DNA from: Ridgeia piscesae
Lineage: Eukaryota > Annelida > Polychaeta > Sabellida > Siboglinidae
DNA length: 64,000 nt
Assembly: GCA_025642075.2 (NCBI GenBank)
Contig: JAODUO010000070.1
Coordinates: 191,001-255,000, forward strand
Direction of reading: 5' to 3'
Part shown: one piece after another, positions 31,261-59,490 of the stretch
Position numbering within the stretch: the stretch's first letter is position 1
How the letters are laid out: every line of letters starts with the position of its first letter
The notes under the pieces: generated by a model
The model's database searches: none
What the model was told of the DNA's origin: nothing
Seen by the model: only the letters and a program-made list of their open reading frames with translations
Program-made: the position numbers and the translations under genes

Positions 31261-34200
31261 TTTGTTAAAGGCTGGTATATTTAGCCAAAAAGGCTGGTAT
31301 ATTTAGCCAAAGGCTGGTATATACAGAGTTTTACAGGCCAAAGGTTGAAAGGGTGTTTGCCTGGCCCCTGACTGCTAACAGGCTGGTAAAGCTAGGCCAA
31401 AGACTTCAACCTTAGGTCTATATAATTAAGTCATAATCAGCGAGGTTTACAGGTGGCAGACATCATGCTGGCAAAGTTAGGCCATTAATTGCTAGACGTA
31501 TCATTTTTAAAATATGCCACCCGCAATAATGTAATAATTTCTCAGAAATTGTTATTTAATTGCTGGCGTGTTGTTATGGAAATTGGTTTTTCATTTACTA
31601 AAAAAATTGGGATGGTAATTTTTTAAAGCATAGATAAATTCAACTACCGGTAAATGTATGGTAAATTTTATATTGCAATTTTAAATCGATTCATTGGCTA
31701 GAAAGGGTATATTACCATAATGTATTTTTGTTTAGCCATATCATATATTGGCATATTGTATAATCGTAAGTGCATAGTCAAATTATACTGATCTGTGAAT
31801 TAAGGATCTAATGAAAACAATAATGTCAATGAAGAATATTGAGCCACAGTCCATTCTACTATAGTTCAATACCTGTCAAAGTCTAGTATTTACATCTAGG
31901 GTCAGTGGTAGAAATTGTCTATTGTTTTACAAAGCAACTTGTATATTTTGGCGACGCAGTATATAAGAACATGGTGCTGTTTTTGTAGGTTTCTAGGCCA
32001 GATGTCGTCTTTTTGAAGTGCTGTCAATATAAATGTGCGTCATTGTAAATACAACAGTACGTTGTTTCGTGGTAAAACTAAGTGCAGTCTGTAGTCGCTA
32101 GTCAGAAGTGGAATTACCAGGTCACTTAGCCAGCACAAGACCTATTTAAATTGCTATAAATTAATGCAATAATGATAACGTATGACAGTATTCAGATATT
32201 ATGGGCATTTTGCAAACAAACATTTCACTAACAAGTGAGTGAAAATATTTCACCAACCATAAATGTTATCAGTTTTTTAACCGTAAAAAAATCATTACTT
32301 CATTTGAACTCAGTTTTGTAATAATAGTAACAAAATATGGAATATCGTTAATTTCTTACAACAGTAACAAATAGTAATTAAAGCAACAACCAGTAAATAT
32401 TTGGGTGATTAATGTCTTACACGAAAATATGTAAAAATGTATAAATTAAATACCGGTAAACAGAATGTGATTGGAAAAACATAAAAATATTCATAAATTA
32501 AACAAAGTATGATTGGTAAAATGTTGTTCTCAGTTGTTGACAAAACATGTAAAAATATATAAATTAAACAAATAAAATGTGAGTGAGTGACCTCATTACT
32601 TGTTGGCGAAATGTTTGTTTGCTGACAATTTGTTTGCTGCAAAATATCCTGGATTTTAGTTTAATGCGAGATGTTTTCTTCACAAATGAACTACACGATG
32701 TCTGTACGTACACCAGCTTCTCTGTAGCCACTGTTGAACAATGCGTAGTCCTTGTTTGTATTTACAAAAATTTGTATCGATTGTGTGAATTAATGGGTTA
32801 GCCATGTGTTAATGGCCACTCAAGGTGAGTGTTATGTCAATAGTTATAGTATGTGGACTTAGTCTTTGTGTATATCGCTGATGCCAATTGTTTGCGTTCA
32901 GGAAGAAAGTTTGCCCTTAATGGACGGTAAATATTGCCAAGTGACTGGGTCACAAATATGCTTTTATTCCTCCAGGTTCTATCAAATGTTATTCTGCTGT
33001 AATCTTGCTGAAAATGTGTTACTTTAGTGTGTCCGTATGCTAAAACTATGGACGTTTTAATGATGTCTTCTTCGTTGTAATGTTTTATTTATACTGTTAT
33101 TTCGTAACTTAATTTAATGTGTATTTATAAGTTTCAAATTTGTTCGCCGTTTTTATGTATGGAAGAGTAGATATGAACTTTGACCTGTGAATACTTGCCT
33201 TCATGTCAGAGATATGTGTGTGTCATCCTAATTTTGTGACAGGTTATCGTTAGCTCATAAGTGAATGTGAAATGTTTTCCAGATAAGCTACCTGAGGTTT
33301 CGCGGAAGAGTGGAGGTGTACCATTATTTTGTAAATTGTCATATCATCATATCACTATGTATGTGCATAGTCAAAGGATTACTTTTGTCCTGTGTTTAAG
33401 GTAATTAAAAATTTGTAGTGCTATTTCCTTGTGAAATAGATCCTAGTCAGAAACAGTCGTCTTGTCTTGTTCAATGATTTTTATCATTTACTTTTGTCTT
33501 GGTACTTTCATATTCGATTTGTAGAAAGAGTCCATCTCAGTGTCGTGTCATTACTAATGATGACAAATACAAATAATGCCATCATACTCACCCGCTAGGG
33601 GTGAATACATCCGTGACAGCTAGCAGTACCCATGGCTGATTGCTTTGCAAAACTGTTAATTTAAGCTCAGCATATCAATTCGCTCACAAGAAAACTGATT
33701 TCAGCCACCCGCGGCTCACGTTACATGCATTGTTTAGGGTGTACACTGCCAGAATTCTCACGAGTCATTTATCCATCAGGTATTTGCTCTGTTCTCACAG
33801 ATGACGCAGTAGGGACTGATGAAGCCAGTTACTAGTTGAACTCAGCAAAATTCCGCACTTTGCATAGGGAATTTCGCAGGGCAATTTTTGCATGGCAAAC
33901 AACCCTGGCTTGCAAGGATGATGTCACTATACCACAAGTTAATTGAGAAAGCAAGATCATAAGAGTCGCATCTTATGATGCAAACCAAATCGGGTACAAA
34001 ATCACAGGCTACACCTGCTGAATCCAGCTGACTGTGAATATATGACCCATTTGGTTCCGACATCCACACCAAAATATGTTAATATCGACTTGATAGATGG
34101 CGTCACTGCGATTTATTTACTGTTAATACAGCTGAACAATAATCCACATACATGCATTGTTTTATTTGTGAATGTATATGATGGCCCTTTTGTACTCAAG

Positions 34201-34718
34201 AATGGGAGAAGGTCACTATGTCACTATGTTACTTATGTACAAGAATGAGAATAAAGTGCTTTGCACTAGGAAAGAATACTTGGTACACACACACACATAC
34301 ATATATAATATATGTATATATATATATATATATTATACACATATACAGTGTATATATATATATGTATATAGATATATATGTACCAGAACATGAATGAAGA
34401 GTAGGTACAGTATGAAGAATGAGTCGTCACCTGGACTAGTAGACATACCCAGAGTGCCAATGGTTTGGCAGTCGACACACATCATGTGACCAACAATCTC
34501 GCTGACCAATCACTGACCGTCAATCAAAAGTACTCGCAAAACATTCGTGAAACGTCTCAGTTCAACCAGCGTTTAGAAAAACCCGGTAAAAACGCCAAAC
34601 ACAACAGACTGCACACTGGGATAACGTGGCAGGTAATTAAATACTTGTAGTGTTCTCCTTCTCTCTGTCTCTCTTGCTCTCACTCTCCGTGTCGCAACAG
34701 AAAACAGTTCGCAGGGGC
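31261..34718. other. Region between convergent TIAM and WDTC1 stops
   Basis: AT-rich with no coding exon recognised. It should hold both 3' UTR ends; AATAAA-type hexamers occur on the plus strand (about 32571 and 34249), but none can be assigned. A (TA)n tract lies at 34300-34380. Confidence 0.5.
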
Positions 34719-49811
<15,093 letters not shown>

Positions 49812-50319
49812 CTGAAAATCTTTGCCTGACAAAAACTTTGGGTATAAAACTTAGTTATGTTGACAAAATCTGGCAGCTCTGGCTGACAGTGACATGTCAG
49901 ATATTAATTTCAACTGTTACGTCCCATCTTCGTCAGGTAACATGACAGTGTGTGGCGCTCTGAAAGAAATATGGTATATCTAGTTTGTCCAACAATGAAA
50001 GAATGAACGACAAGAAACTTGTAGTTGTTTCATTCGCTTTCCAAACAATCCAGATCCATTCGGAGTCCGTTTTACTGTTGCTGTCATGCGCAGTGTTCAT
50101 AAACGAATAACTGGCAAATTGCGCACCGCATGTATCCAACATATGCCTTCCGTATCATTGCGATGGGTGTTGATAATGTGTTAGCAACAATTCCTCATCG
50201 TCATCATTTTTCGTGACATAATACATATAATATAAAGTAGTGTGACCTTTCAAGCAATTAAGTAAATGGTTAAAACGAGTTCAAATAAATTATATTATAT
50301 GTACTACAAGTTCCACAAC

Positions 50320-50925
50320 CAAATCCTGAAAACGTCTCTTCAACCGAATACCTTGGCGTCACGCTACAACACAACGCCATGTTCAACTAGCATATTGACG
50401 TGGGCTTCCTCATGCGCAACTTGAGTCTCGGGGCAACTAACGTCATGTAACTTGCCTAGGCTACAAGTCTCTGGGACACCCCATCCTCCAGTACTCTTGC
50501 ACAATATGGGATCATGAAGTACAGAAAGACATCGACAGCCTGAAAGCTGTGCAATGCAGGGCCAGATTTGCCCCGAATCGGCACCAGCGGACTGCGAGTG
50601 TCAAGCTAATGCTACACTGGAGCTCAACTGACTCTCCCTGGAGCTCCGCCGAGGGACAGCACGACATGGCTGTACACAATCCACAGTGGGTGGCAGCAGT
50701 CAATTGTCCACTCCTGAAACAGCAGCCCCAAAGAGCCCACCGTACCTACAACCGAACTTTAAAGAGGACATCCTGCCGTGCTGGCTATCGTCTCAACTCA
50801 TTCTTCCCCAGGACGATGAGGGATAGGAATGCCCTAGCTCCCTCCATACGGAAAGTATTACAGCCCGCTCCTTTGGCGCCTTCGTTCCGAGGGTGTCCAA
50901 ACTTTAATAGACATCCACCCCACTC
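50320..50925 (+). pseudogene. LINE reverse-transcriptase C-terminal fragment, decayed
   Basis: Frames give STEYLGVTLQHNAMFN, then LQYSCTIWDHEVQKDIDSLK with AVQCRARFAPNRHQRTASVK and LMLHWSSTDSPWS. The order YLGV.L, LEY...VWDP...DI..LE.VQRRAARF, then a LxW.SLE..R segment is typical of non-LTR elements. Stops and a frame change make it a pseudogene. It lies upstream of WDTC1 exon 1. Confidence 0.75.
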
Positions 50926-51372
50926 TCCCTCTCTCCCTCTCTCCCTCTCTCCCTCTCTCCCTCTCTCCCTCTCTCCCTCTCTCCCTCTCTCCCTCTCTCC
51001 CTCTCTCCCTCTCTCCCTCTCTCCCTCTCTCCCTCTCTCCCTCTCTCCCTCTCTCCCTCTCTCCCTCTCTCCTCTCTCCCTCTCTCCCTCTCTCCTCTCT
51101 CCCTCTCCTCTCTCCCTCTCTCCCTCTCTCCTCTCTCCCTCTCTCCCTCTCTCCTCTCTCCCTCTCTCCCTCTCTCCCTCTCTCCTCTCTCCCTCTCTCC
51201 CTCTCTCCCTCTCTCCCTCTCTCCCTCTCTCCCTCTCTCCCTCTCTCCCTCTCTCCCTCTCTCCCTCTCTCCCTCTCTCCCTCTCTCCCTCTCTCCCTCT
51301 CTCCCTCTCTCCCTCTCTCCCTCCTCTCTCCCTCTCTCCCTCTCTCCCTCTCTCCCTCTCTCCCTCTCTCCC
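50926..51372. repeat. (CTCTCCCT)n array
   Basis: About 450 bp of pure pyrimidine 8-bp repeats with several six-base slips, immediately after the LINE fragment. Ser-Leu-Pro and Arg-Glu-Gly frames are artefacts. Confidence 0.97.
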
Positions 51373-51966
51373 AGAGGTGCTACTGAACATATCGACCGAG
51401 AAGGTTGAAAAGAATGTTGCTATACATGACATTCTCAATATATACCTGGGTCTCGCTCATCACTTTAATTAAAATGCTGTCCGACTTCATTCATGCCTGT
51501 CAAGTCCTGTGAAACAAACCCGTAATCGTGGCAGACAAGCTATAAAACCATAAAGTATCTGTAAAAACCGTAATCTTTACACGTATAAAAACACTGACGT
51601 ACGCAGTTGTAAATACAGTATGTTATAATCGACCGTAACGCGCGGTTCGTCGGTTTTACCGTCTTGTCGGTGCATGACAGCGTCAACAGTCATCTTGCAC
51701 TACAAGAGAGCTGTCAATGCGTCGGCTCCGGTGACGGCACTCGATGTGCATCTTGCGCACGTCAGAAAGGAAACGTTCGCAGTCTACTTTATTTTGCGGA
51801 AGGCTCAAGATTGTGACGATCTTCTGCGTGATATATTACACGTACAGCGATCAACTTGGAGGTAATCTTCCTGGGGAATAGAAATGTTCTAGCCCTGGGG
51901 GAACATAATTATAGCGGCAGGTTACTCGTGGGCACTACTGAGGCTGAAATCGTCTTGAGATATTTA

Positions 51967-52170
<204 letters not shown>

Positions 52171-52254
52171 AATGCAGTAATATTAATGCTTTCCTGGTAT
52201 ATGCTGTCCTATCCATGAGACCGTTGCAAGCAGCGGTCTCATGAGACGCCGCTG

Positions 52255-52344
52255 CGTGCCATTTTATGTTTACACTAGGCGATCTGGCTGCAAGCAACCG
52301 TGACTCACGTTGCAAGCAGCAGCGTTGCATAGTGTAAACCCGCC
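52255..52344. mobile_element. Small inverted-repeat element
   Basis: TGTTTACACTAGGCGAT near 52266 and CATAGTGTAAACCCGCCTTA near 52328 are imperfect inverted ends around CTGCAAGCAACxGTGACTC. It resembles a short MITE and is about 90 bp long. Confidence 0.5.
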
Positions 52345-52442
52345 TTAAAGCATATACTGCCGCTAGGCATAAAAACACTTCTATACAATTCTCTTAAAGC
52401 ATATACTGCCGCTAGGCATAAAAACACTTCTATACAATTCTC
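52345..52442. repeat. Perfect 49-bp tandem duplication
   Basis: TTAAAGCATATACTGCCGCT AGGCATAAAAACACTTC and the rest of the unit occur twice in a row without change, beginning at the end of the small inverted-repeat element. Confidence 0.92.
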
Positions 52443-52744
52443 AAATCCTATAGTCTGATGCCAACCCGTTCACTGCTTTATACACCAACTGCGACTGTCT
52501 GTATTTGACGCGCTCCGGTAGTGGCAACCAGTTTAATTGTTCCAACAGTAGCTCACTTTAAGCCCGGTATTCCGAGTCTGTTATTATTCCATAAGAGTGT
52601 GTGGGGGCATACATCCGTAGAGGAAAGGCGCAGGCACGGAGAATGCACTAATGTCATCATCGAAACAAGGACAACGGTGTCTCTACTGCGGCGTCACCTT
52701 TGCACCTCTCTGACGGATGCGTCTGTATCCAGACTGAAGATTTC

Positions 52745-52954
<210 letters not shown>

Positions 52955-52974
52955 TCACTTATACTATTAACTCA

Positions 52975-53560
52975 CAACATACTCTATCCAAGCCCCCCCC
53001 CGCTGCTGGATCATGGCTGCCACCGTAACATTAAAATTGTTCTCCAACATGTCTCTTGGAATTCTCCTTATTTCTCTCCTGCTGTTTTGTTTCAGTCTCT
53101 CGATTGTGACAGGGTTGTCCTGATAAACCCTCTCCTTCATGTAACCCCAGAGTAAGTAGTCTGCAAGGGGGTGAGATCGGGGGGTTATAGGGCCACGAGT
53201 TGTACGTAGTACTGTCTCATGTACCCAAGAATACCGTTTGAGCAGTGAGTGGGCACAACAACCAGTTGAAACTGCTGTGTTCATGTCAACCCCTCTCCTC
53301 CTCGTTAAGGCCGGGTGAAGAGTCTCCTCAGCATCTCAATGAACCGTATCGAGTAAATTGTTATGGACCAAAGATGCCTCTCCGTCTTATTGCGCACCAC
53401 ACCATTGTTTTTTTCTACACTCAGGGGTGCTAGCACATGCTCGTGAAGCTGTGCTGAGGAACTAAACCTCATGTTTTGCTTATCAACATGCCCACCCAAT
53501 GTTCGAATGGCAGCCGTGATGTAGCAACGAGGGGCTTGGATCGAACATGTTACTAATTAC
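52975..53560 (-). pseudogene. Tc1/mariner-type DDE transposase C-terminal remnant
   Basis: The minus strand gives HPLADYLLWGYMKERVYQDN, VTIERLKQNSRREIRRIPRD and MLENNFNVTVAAMIQQRGGA. The pattern DFFLWGYLKDxVY, TI..LK..IR.EI..IP.DML, then C....GGH is the end of a common animal DDE transposase family. Farther upstream, in other frames, YSIRFIEMLRRLF and a TLGGHVDKQNMRF stretch continue it. Frames are broken and it lies between WDTC1 and PAAF1. Confidence 0.7.
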
Positions 53561-54127
53561 TAGAAAAAGTTGGCATTTAAAAAATGCTTTTCACAGTAAA
53601 AACTCGTAGCGGTATCCCACCCACTGCAGAAAAACCTTTGGAAAATTGCAGCATTTTTTTAAAAGAAAATAATGAATTTTTTTTAATTTGTCATTATTAT
53701 GTCATTATTACGTGGTTTTCCCTTTTCATGTGTGTTTTGTTCTTCAGAGATTTAATTTCTCCATATTCTAAGGCATGTATCGAACTATGGGAATTCGGGA
53801 TGGACGATACATCGGCGCTGTAGCGGGAAGAGAGACACATTGGAACAGCTGAGCCTGATTTCGCTCATTCGATGGCGTGCATCGGACTGTTATTCTCCGT
53901 CGTGATGTAGAGACGACGCAAACGGATCGAACATACGTACCACCATGCACTGATATCTGATATACTTGCCAACGGTGTCCTCTAATTTTGGCCCCTAGGT
54001 TTGCTTCCTTGGATAATGAGAAATCTGCCGAACAGGTGCATGTGACGTATGTCGTCAAGGCAGCAACTCGTGCAACTTCTGTGTACCGAGCCCGAGGATC
54101 ACATCCGGACCGCTACGTATAGGCTAC
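53561..54127. other. Upstream region of PAAF1, 5' part
   Basis: No gene or recognisable element. The first 200 bases are T-rich. Confidence 0.4.
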
Positions 54128-54728
<601 letters not shown>

Positions 54729-54790
54729 ATGGCGGATAAAATAGGAAAATCGCGAATTATCGTCCAGTCAGACTGGGATCAAGTGCTACA
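54729..54790 (+). CDS. PAAF1: PAAF1 exon 1 (start codon)
   Basis: ATG at 54729; donor GTATGG; phase 2 out. Encodes [20 protein letters not shown]; the QSDW motif is conserved at the PAAF1 N-terminus. Confidence 0.93.
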
Positions 54791-57700
54791 GTATGGTTAA
54801 CTTTCATTATTTAGATAATTTATGAATTTGAAATTGCTCTATTATATTCTAGTTAAATGTGTTGGTTGTGTTTGCAGGGAACGCTGTGGAAAAGCGTGGG
54901 TAGCATTTCGCAAACCAGGTAAGCACGCCACTAGCAGATGCATTCGCAAGGAACTACGGTATAGCTATGTAGTTTAGGCACTAAGAAGCGAACGTGGTCA
55001 CACATCCTCGCGCGCCAGTAGTTGCTGCGGCTGATTGTGTCAGTACCAGTTCTTTTCAATGTCCTTTCCTACAACTGGCACATCCGTTTTATAACTCCTT
55101 AACGCCAGCCAGTGAAATCTCTAACGAGGAGTGTTCATGTCGTGTTCATGTGATAGGATGTGATAGCCAGGATCCACTGACACGCAGCTCGTGTAAAGGC
55201 TAACAATATTTTTGTTGCATGTTTGAACAACGAACAACATATGTTGTCGAACAAAAGGTACTTATATGCGCACACTACACAACAAAAGTCGTTCACGTGT
55301 AATGTGCACACTATGCTCAAATGTTGTAGTTCTGCTGCGATCTTAGCATAGTGTAGTTATTATTAAATGCACTGCTCTGATGGTAAATTCTGAAGACTAA
55401 ATTAAAATGGCACCACTTTTGAACACAAGAAAGTCCGCAGTAAATATACATTGGGTATGCTCGTTTTACTCCTGCATCACCGACACTAATGTCAAGGTAT
55501 ATTGAGAAGATCGATGTGCTGCTGGGCTAAACCACACATTCGTGAGCATGACGAGCAATGGGCATACCAGAACATTATAACTGGATTACGCAGCGAAGAG
55601 AGCGATGAATTCGCGACATTTCACCGGATGGAACTGGCACACATTATATCTTGAGAAAGATAGACTCTGTCATCGCACATATTGACATAAATTTCATAAA
55701 GTCCTCCTCGTCTGCTGAAAGATTGACAATCACAATTAAGTATTAATATTTAGTAGTACCATAAAATTATTAGACACAAATAATAGTAGCCTAAAGTTTA
55801 GCAATTGTTAACTGCAGTTCAGCCATTTAACATTGAAAAGGCGGTCGATTGCCAGCGGCTGGACGCCAGCGAACACTGTCAACATAACATCGCCACGAGC
55901 TGTCTAGTCTTTGATATAGGTCAGTGGAAGTGATTGGCTCATTTGGTACAACAAAAGTTTTGTTGTGTTGCTGATCGGCATACATTAACAACAAAAGTTT
56001 TGTTGTGTTGCTGATCGGCATACATTAACAACAAAAGTTTTGTTGTGTTGCTGATCGGCATACATTAACAACAAAAGATTTGTTGTGTTGCTGATCGGCA
56101 TACATTAACAACAAAAGGTTTGTTGTGTTGCTGATCGGCATACATTAACAACAAAAGTGTTGTTGTGTTGCTGATCGGCATACATTAACAACAAAAGATT
56201 TGTTGTGTTGCTGATTGGCATACATTAACAACAAAAGGTTTGTTGTGTTGCTGATCGGCATACATTAACAACAAAAGTGTTGTTGTGTTGCTGATCGGCA
56301 TACATTAACAACAAAAGTTTTGTTGTGTTGCTGATTGGCATACATTAACAACAAAAGGTTTGTTGTGTTGCTGATCGGCATACATTAACAACAAAAGTGT
56401 TGTTGTGTTGCTGATCGGCATACATTAACAACAAAAGGTTTGTTGTGTGGCTGATTGGCATACATTAACAACAAAAGTTTTGTTGTGTTGCTGATTGGCA
56501 TACATTAACAACAAAAGATTTGTTGTGTTGCTGATCGGCATACATTAACAACAAAAGTGTTGTTGTGTTGCTGATCGGCATACATTAACAACAAAAGGTT
56601 TGTTGTGTGGCTGATTGGCATACATTAACAACAAAAGTTTTGTTGTGTTGCTGATTGGCATACATTAACAACAAAAGGTTTGTTGTGTTGCTGATCGGCA
56701 TACATTAACAACAAAAGTGTTGTTGTGTTGCTGATCGGCATACATTAACAACAAAAGGTTTGTTGTGTTGCTGATCGGCATACATTAACAACAAAAGGTT
56801 TGTTGTGTTGCTGATTGGCATACATTAACAACAAAAGGTTTGTTGTGTTGCTGATTGGCATACATTAACAACAAAAGTTTTGTTCTGTTGCTGATTGGCA
56901 TACATTAACAACAAAAGTTTTGTTGTGTTGCTGATCGGCATACATTAACAACAAAAGTTTTGTTGTGTTGCTGATCGGCCCTTAAAAATTAACAACAAAA
57001 AAGTTTTGTTGTGTTGCTGATCGGCATACATTAACAACAAAAGTTTTGTTGTGTTGCTGATCGGCATACATTAACAACAAAAAATTTGTTGTGTTGCTGA
57101 TCGGCATACATTAACAACAAAAGGTTTGTTGTGTTGCTGATCGGCATACATTAACAACAAAAGTTTTGTTGTGTTGCTGATCGGCATACATTAACAACAA
57201 AAGGTTTGTTGTGTTGCTGATTGGCATACATTAACAACAAAAGTTTTGTTGTGTTGCTGATTGGCATACATTAACAACAAAAGTTTTGTTGTGTTGCTGA
57301 TCGGCATACATTAACAACAAAAGTTTTGTTGTGTTGCTGATCGGCATACATTAACAACAAAAGTTTTGTTGTGTTGCTGATCGGCATACATTAACAACAA
57401 AAGTTTTGTTGTGTTGCTGATCGGCATACATTAACAACAAAAAATTTGTTGTGTTGCTGATCGGCATACATTAACAACAAAAGGTTTGTTGTGTTGCTGA
57501 TCGGCATACATTAACAACAAAAGTTTTGTTGTGTTGCTGATCGGCATACATTAATAACAAAAGATTTGTTGTGTTGCTGATCGGCATACATTAACAACAA
57601 AAGTTTTGTTGTGTTGCTGATTGGCATACATTAACAACAAAAGTTTTGTTGTGTTGCTGATCGGCATACATTAACAACAAAAGGTTTGTTGTGTTGCTGA

Positions 57701-59352
57701 TTGGCATACATTAACAACAAAAGGTTTGTTGTGTTGCTGATTGGCATACATTAACAACAAAAGTTTGTTGTGTTGCTGATCGGCATACATTAATAACAAA
57801 AGGTTTGTTGTGTTGCTGATCGGCATACATTAACAACAAAAGTCTGGCTGATAAAATTTTCAAATTGGCCAGACTTTTGTTGCATTGAGCAGGACAATAA
57901 AAAGACAAATGTTTTAGCAAGTCTTTAGACCCACATATATTAGCAACAACAGTTTAAAATCGGCAAAACGTCTGACTTACAACAAAAGTTGTTTAGTTTA
58001 TGCAATGTTTGGGATATAGAAACGAATATTCAAACACACTGCTGCTCGTGTGATGGGAGAGGGGTGGCCCATGAGACTGGAATTCCCAGAAATTGTGTAC
58101 AGGTCCGTCTTTAAATTGGGGCAGGTATTAGCAATGTTCTCACGGGTGAATGACTATGACACTATGACTTCATATATTTTAGAGAAACCTGGCATTTATG
58201 GAGAGCTGATGTCCCACGGTATAAGCAGCAATGGAGTCCCCAGAGTGACATCAGGCGATGGCTTCAACGTGGAATCAATAACAAGAGTAGGTAAATTTTA
58301 ATGACATCACAGAGTTGGTTCTAAAAGGAATTTGCCACAAGAAAATGTCCATAGCTAGTTACATGATGTTTACTTTATTCCTTTGATGTGCACAGTTAAT
58401 TTTGTCTTCCTGTACTGATGTTCCAATCGCCTACGTTTGGCTTTAGCAGCTTTTATGTCCGCGTTGTACCATGGTACGTTGTTCTTCACTGTGATGTTGC
58501 ACTTTCTGGCAGGAGCATGCTGGTCTAGTGTTGATAGCAGTGTATTGTTATAACACCTCTGCTGCCGATGCGCCGGCTTGTTGAGTAGTCAGAACAGAGC
58601 AAGCAATGTCGTGACTGATTTGCTGAGGGTTGATAATTTTCAACCTACGCACAGTCATCGTTTCTCTTTGGCTGAACTGTAAAAATGGGAACAGTAAAAA
58701 TAATGGCAGAAATGTCAGAATTAACCGATTCATCACAGGTGATATCTACAACAGCTAGCTCATCAAGTATTGTTATGATAACATCAGGGATGTGACCTTT
58801 CTAGTGAGTTGCCTGGGTAACATGCTGTTGGTGGTTTGTTGTGGAAAGAAGGTCGATGATCGGTTTTGTCTGTACACTGGAGGGATTGTGAAAGTGAAAG
58901 TTACTGATCATAGAGTATGCACCAATACAGCTTACAAACGACGACAACTGTTGGACATCCGATATGCATAAAAGTATTCTTTTGTCCCATATTGTAAAAA
59001 GTAAGTAAGAAAAATGTGGTGACGTTTCAGAAAAGAATCACAGTGTCATATGATGACCAGGACAGTGGCACCGTCCATCGCTGCAGCTTCCTCGCTCCAG
59101 TGGTTACGTACTACAGTGTACATGGCCTCAAGAGAAGTGTAAGTATCGAGACAGAGAGCGTAGAGACAATACTTGCAGTAGACAACAAATATTGACAAAA
59201 CAATAGTAGCCTTTTTATGTTTTTACAAATGAGTATAATAATAATTTCCAGGCAACTGTTTGTGAAAACTCATAATCCACTTTGACCATTTAGATGCACA
59301 TGCTCACACACATGCACACACACACCCTCGCACGCACACACACACACACACA

Positions 59353-59393
<41 letters not shown>

Positions 59394-59452
59394 ACACACA
59401 CTCACACACATACACACATACACATGTCGACACACACCCTCGCATGCACACA

Positions 59453-59490
<38 letters not shown>

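Noticed and set aside
50549..51472. A 307-codon frame ending in Ser-Leu-Pro repeats
   Set aside because: The first third is a decayed LINE reverse-transcriptase end and the rest is the CT array. It is not a host gene.
52975..53560. Intact transposase gene
   Set aside because: Only the C-terminal part is recognisable, it is split between frames, and no matching terminal repeats were seen.
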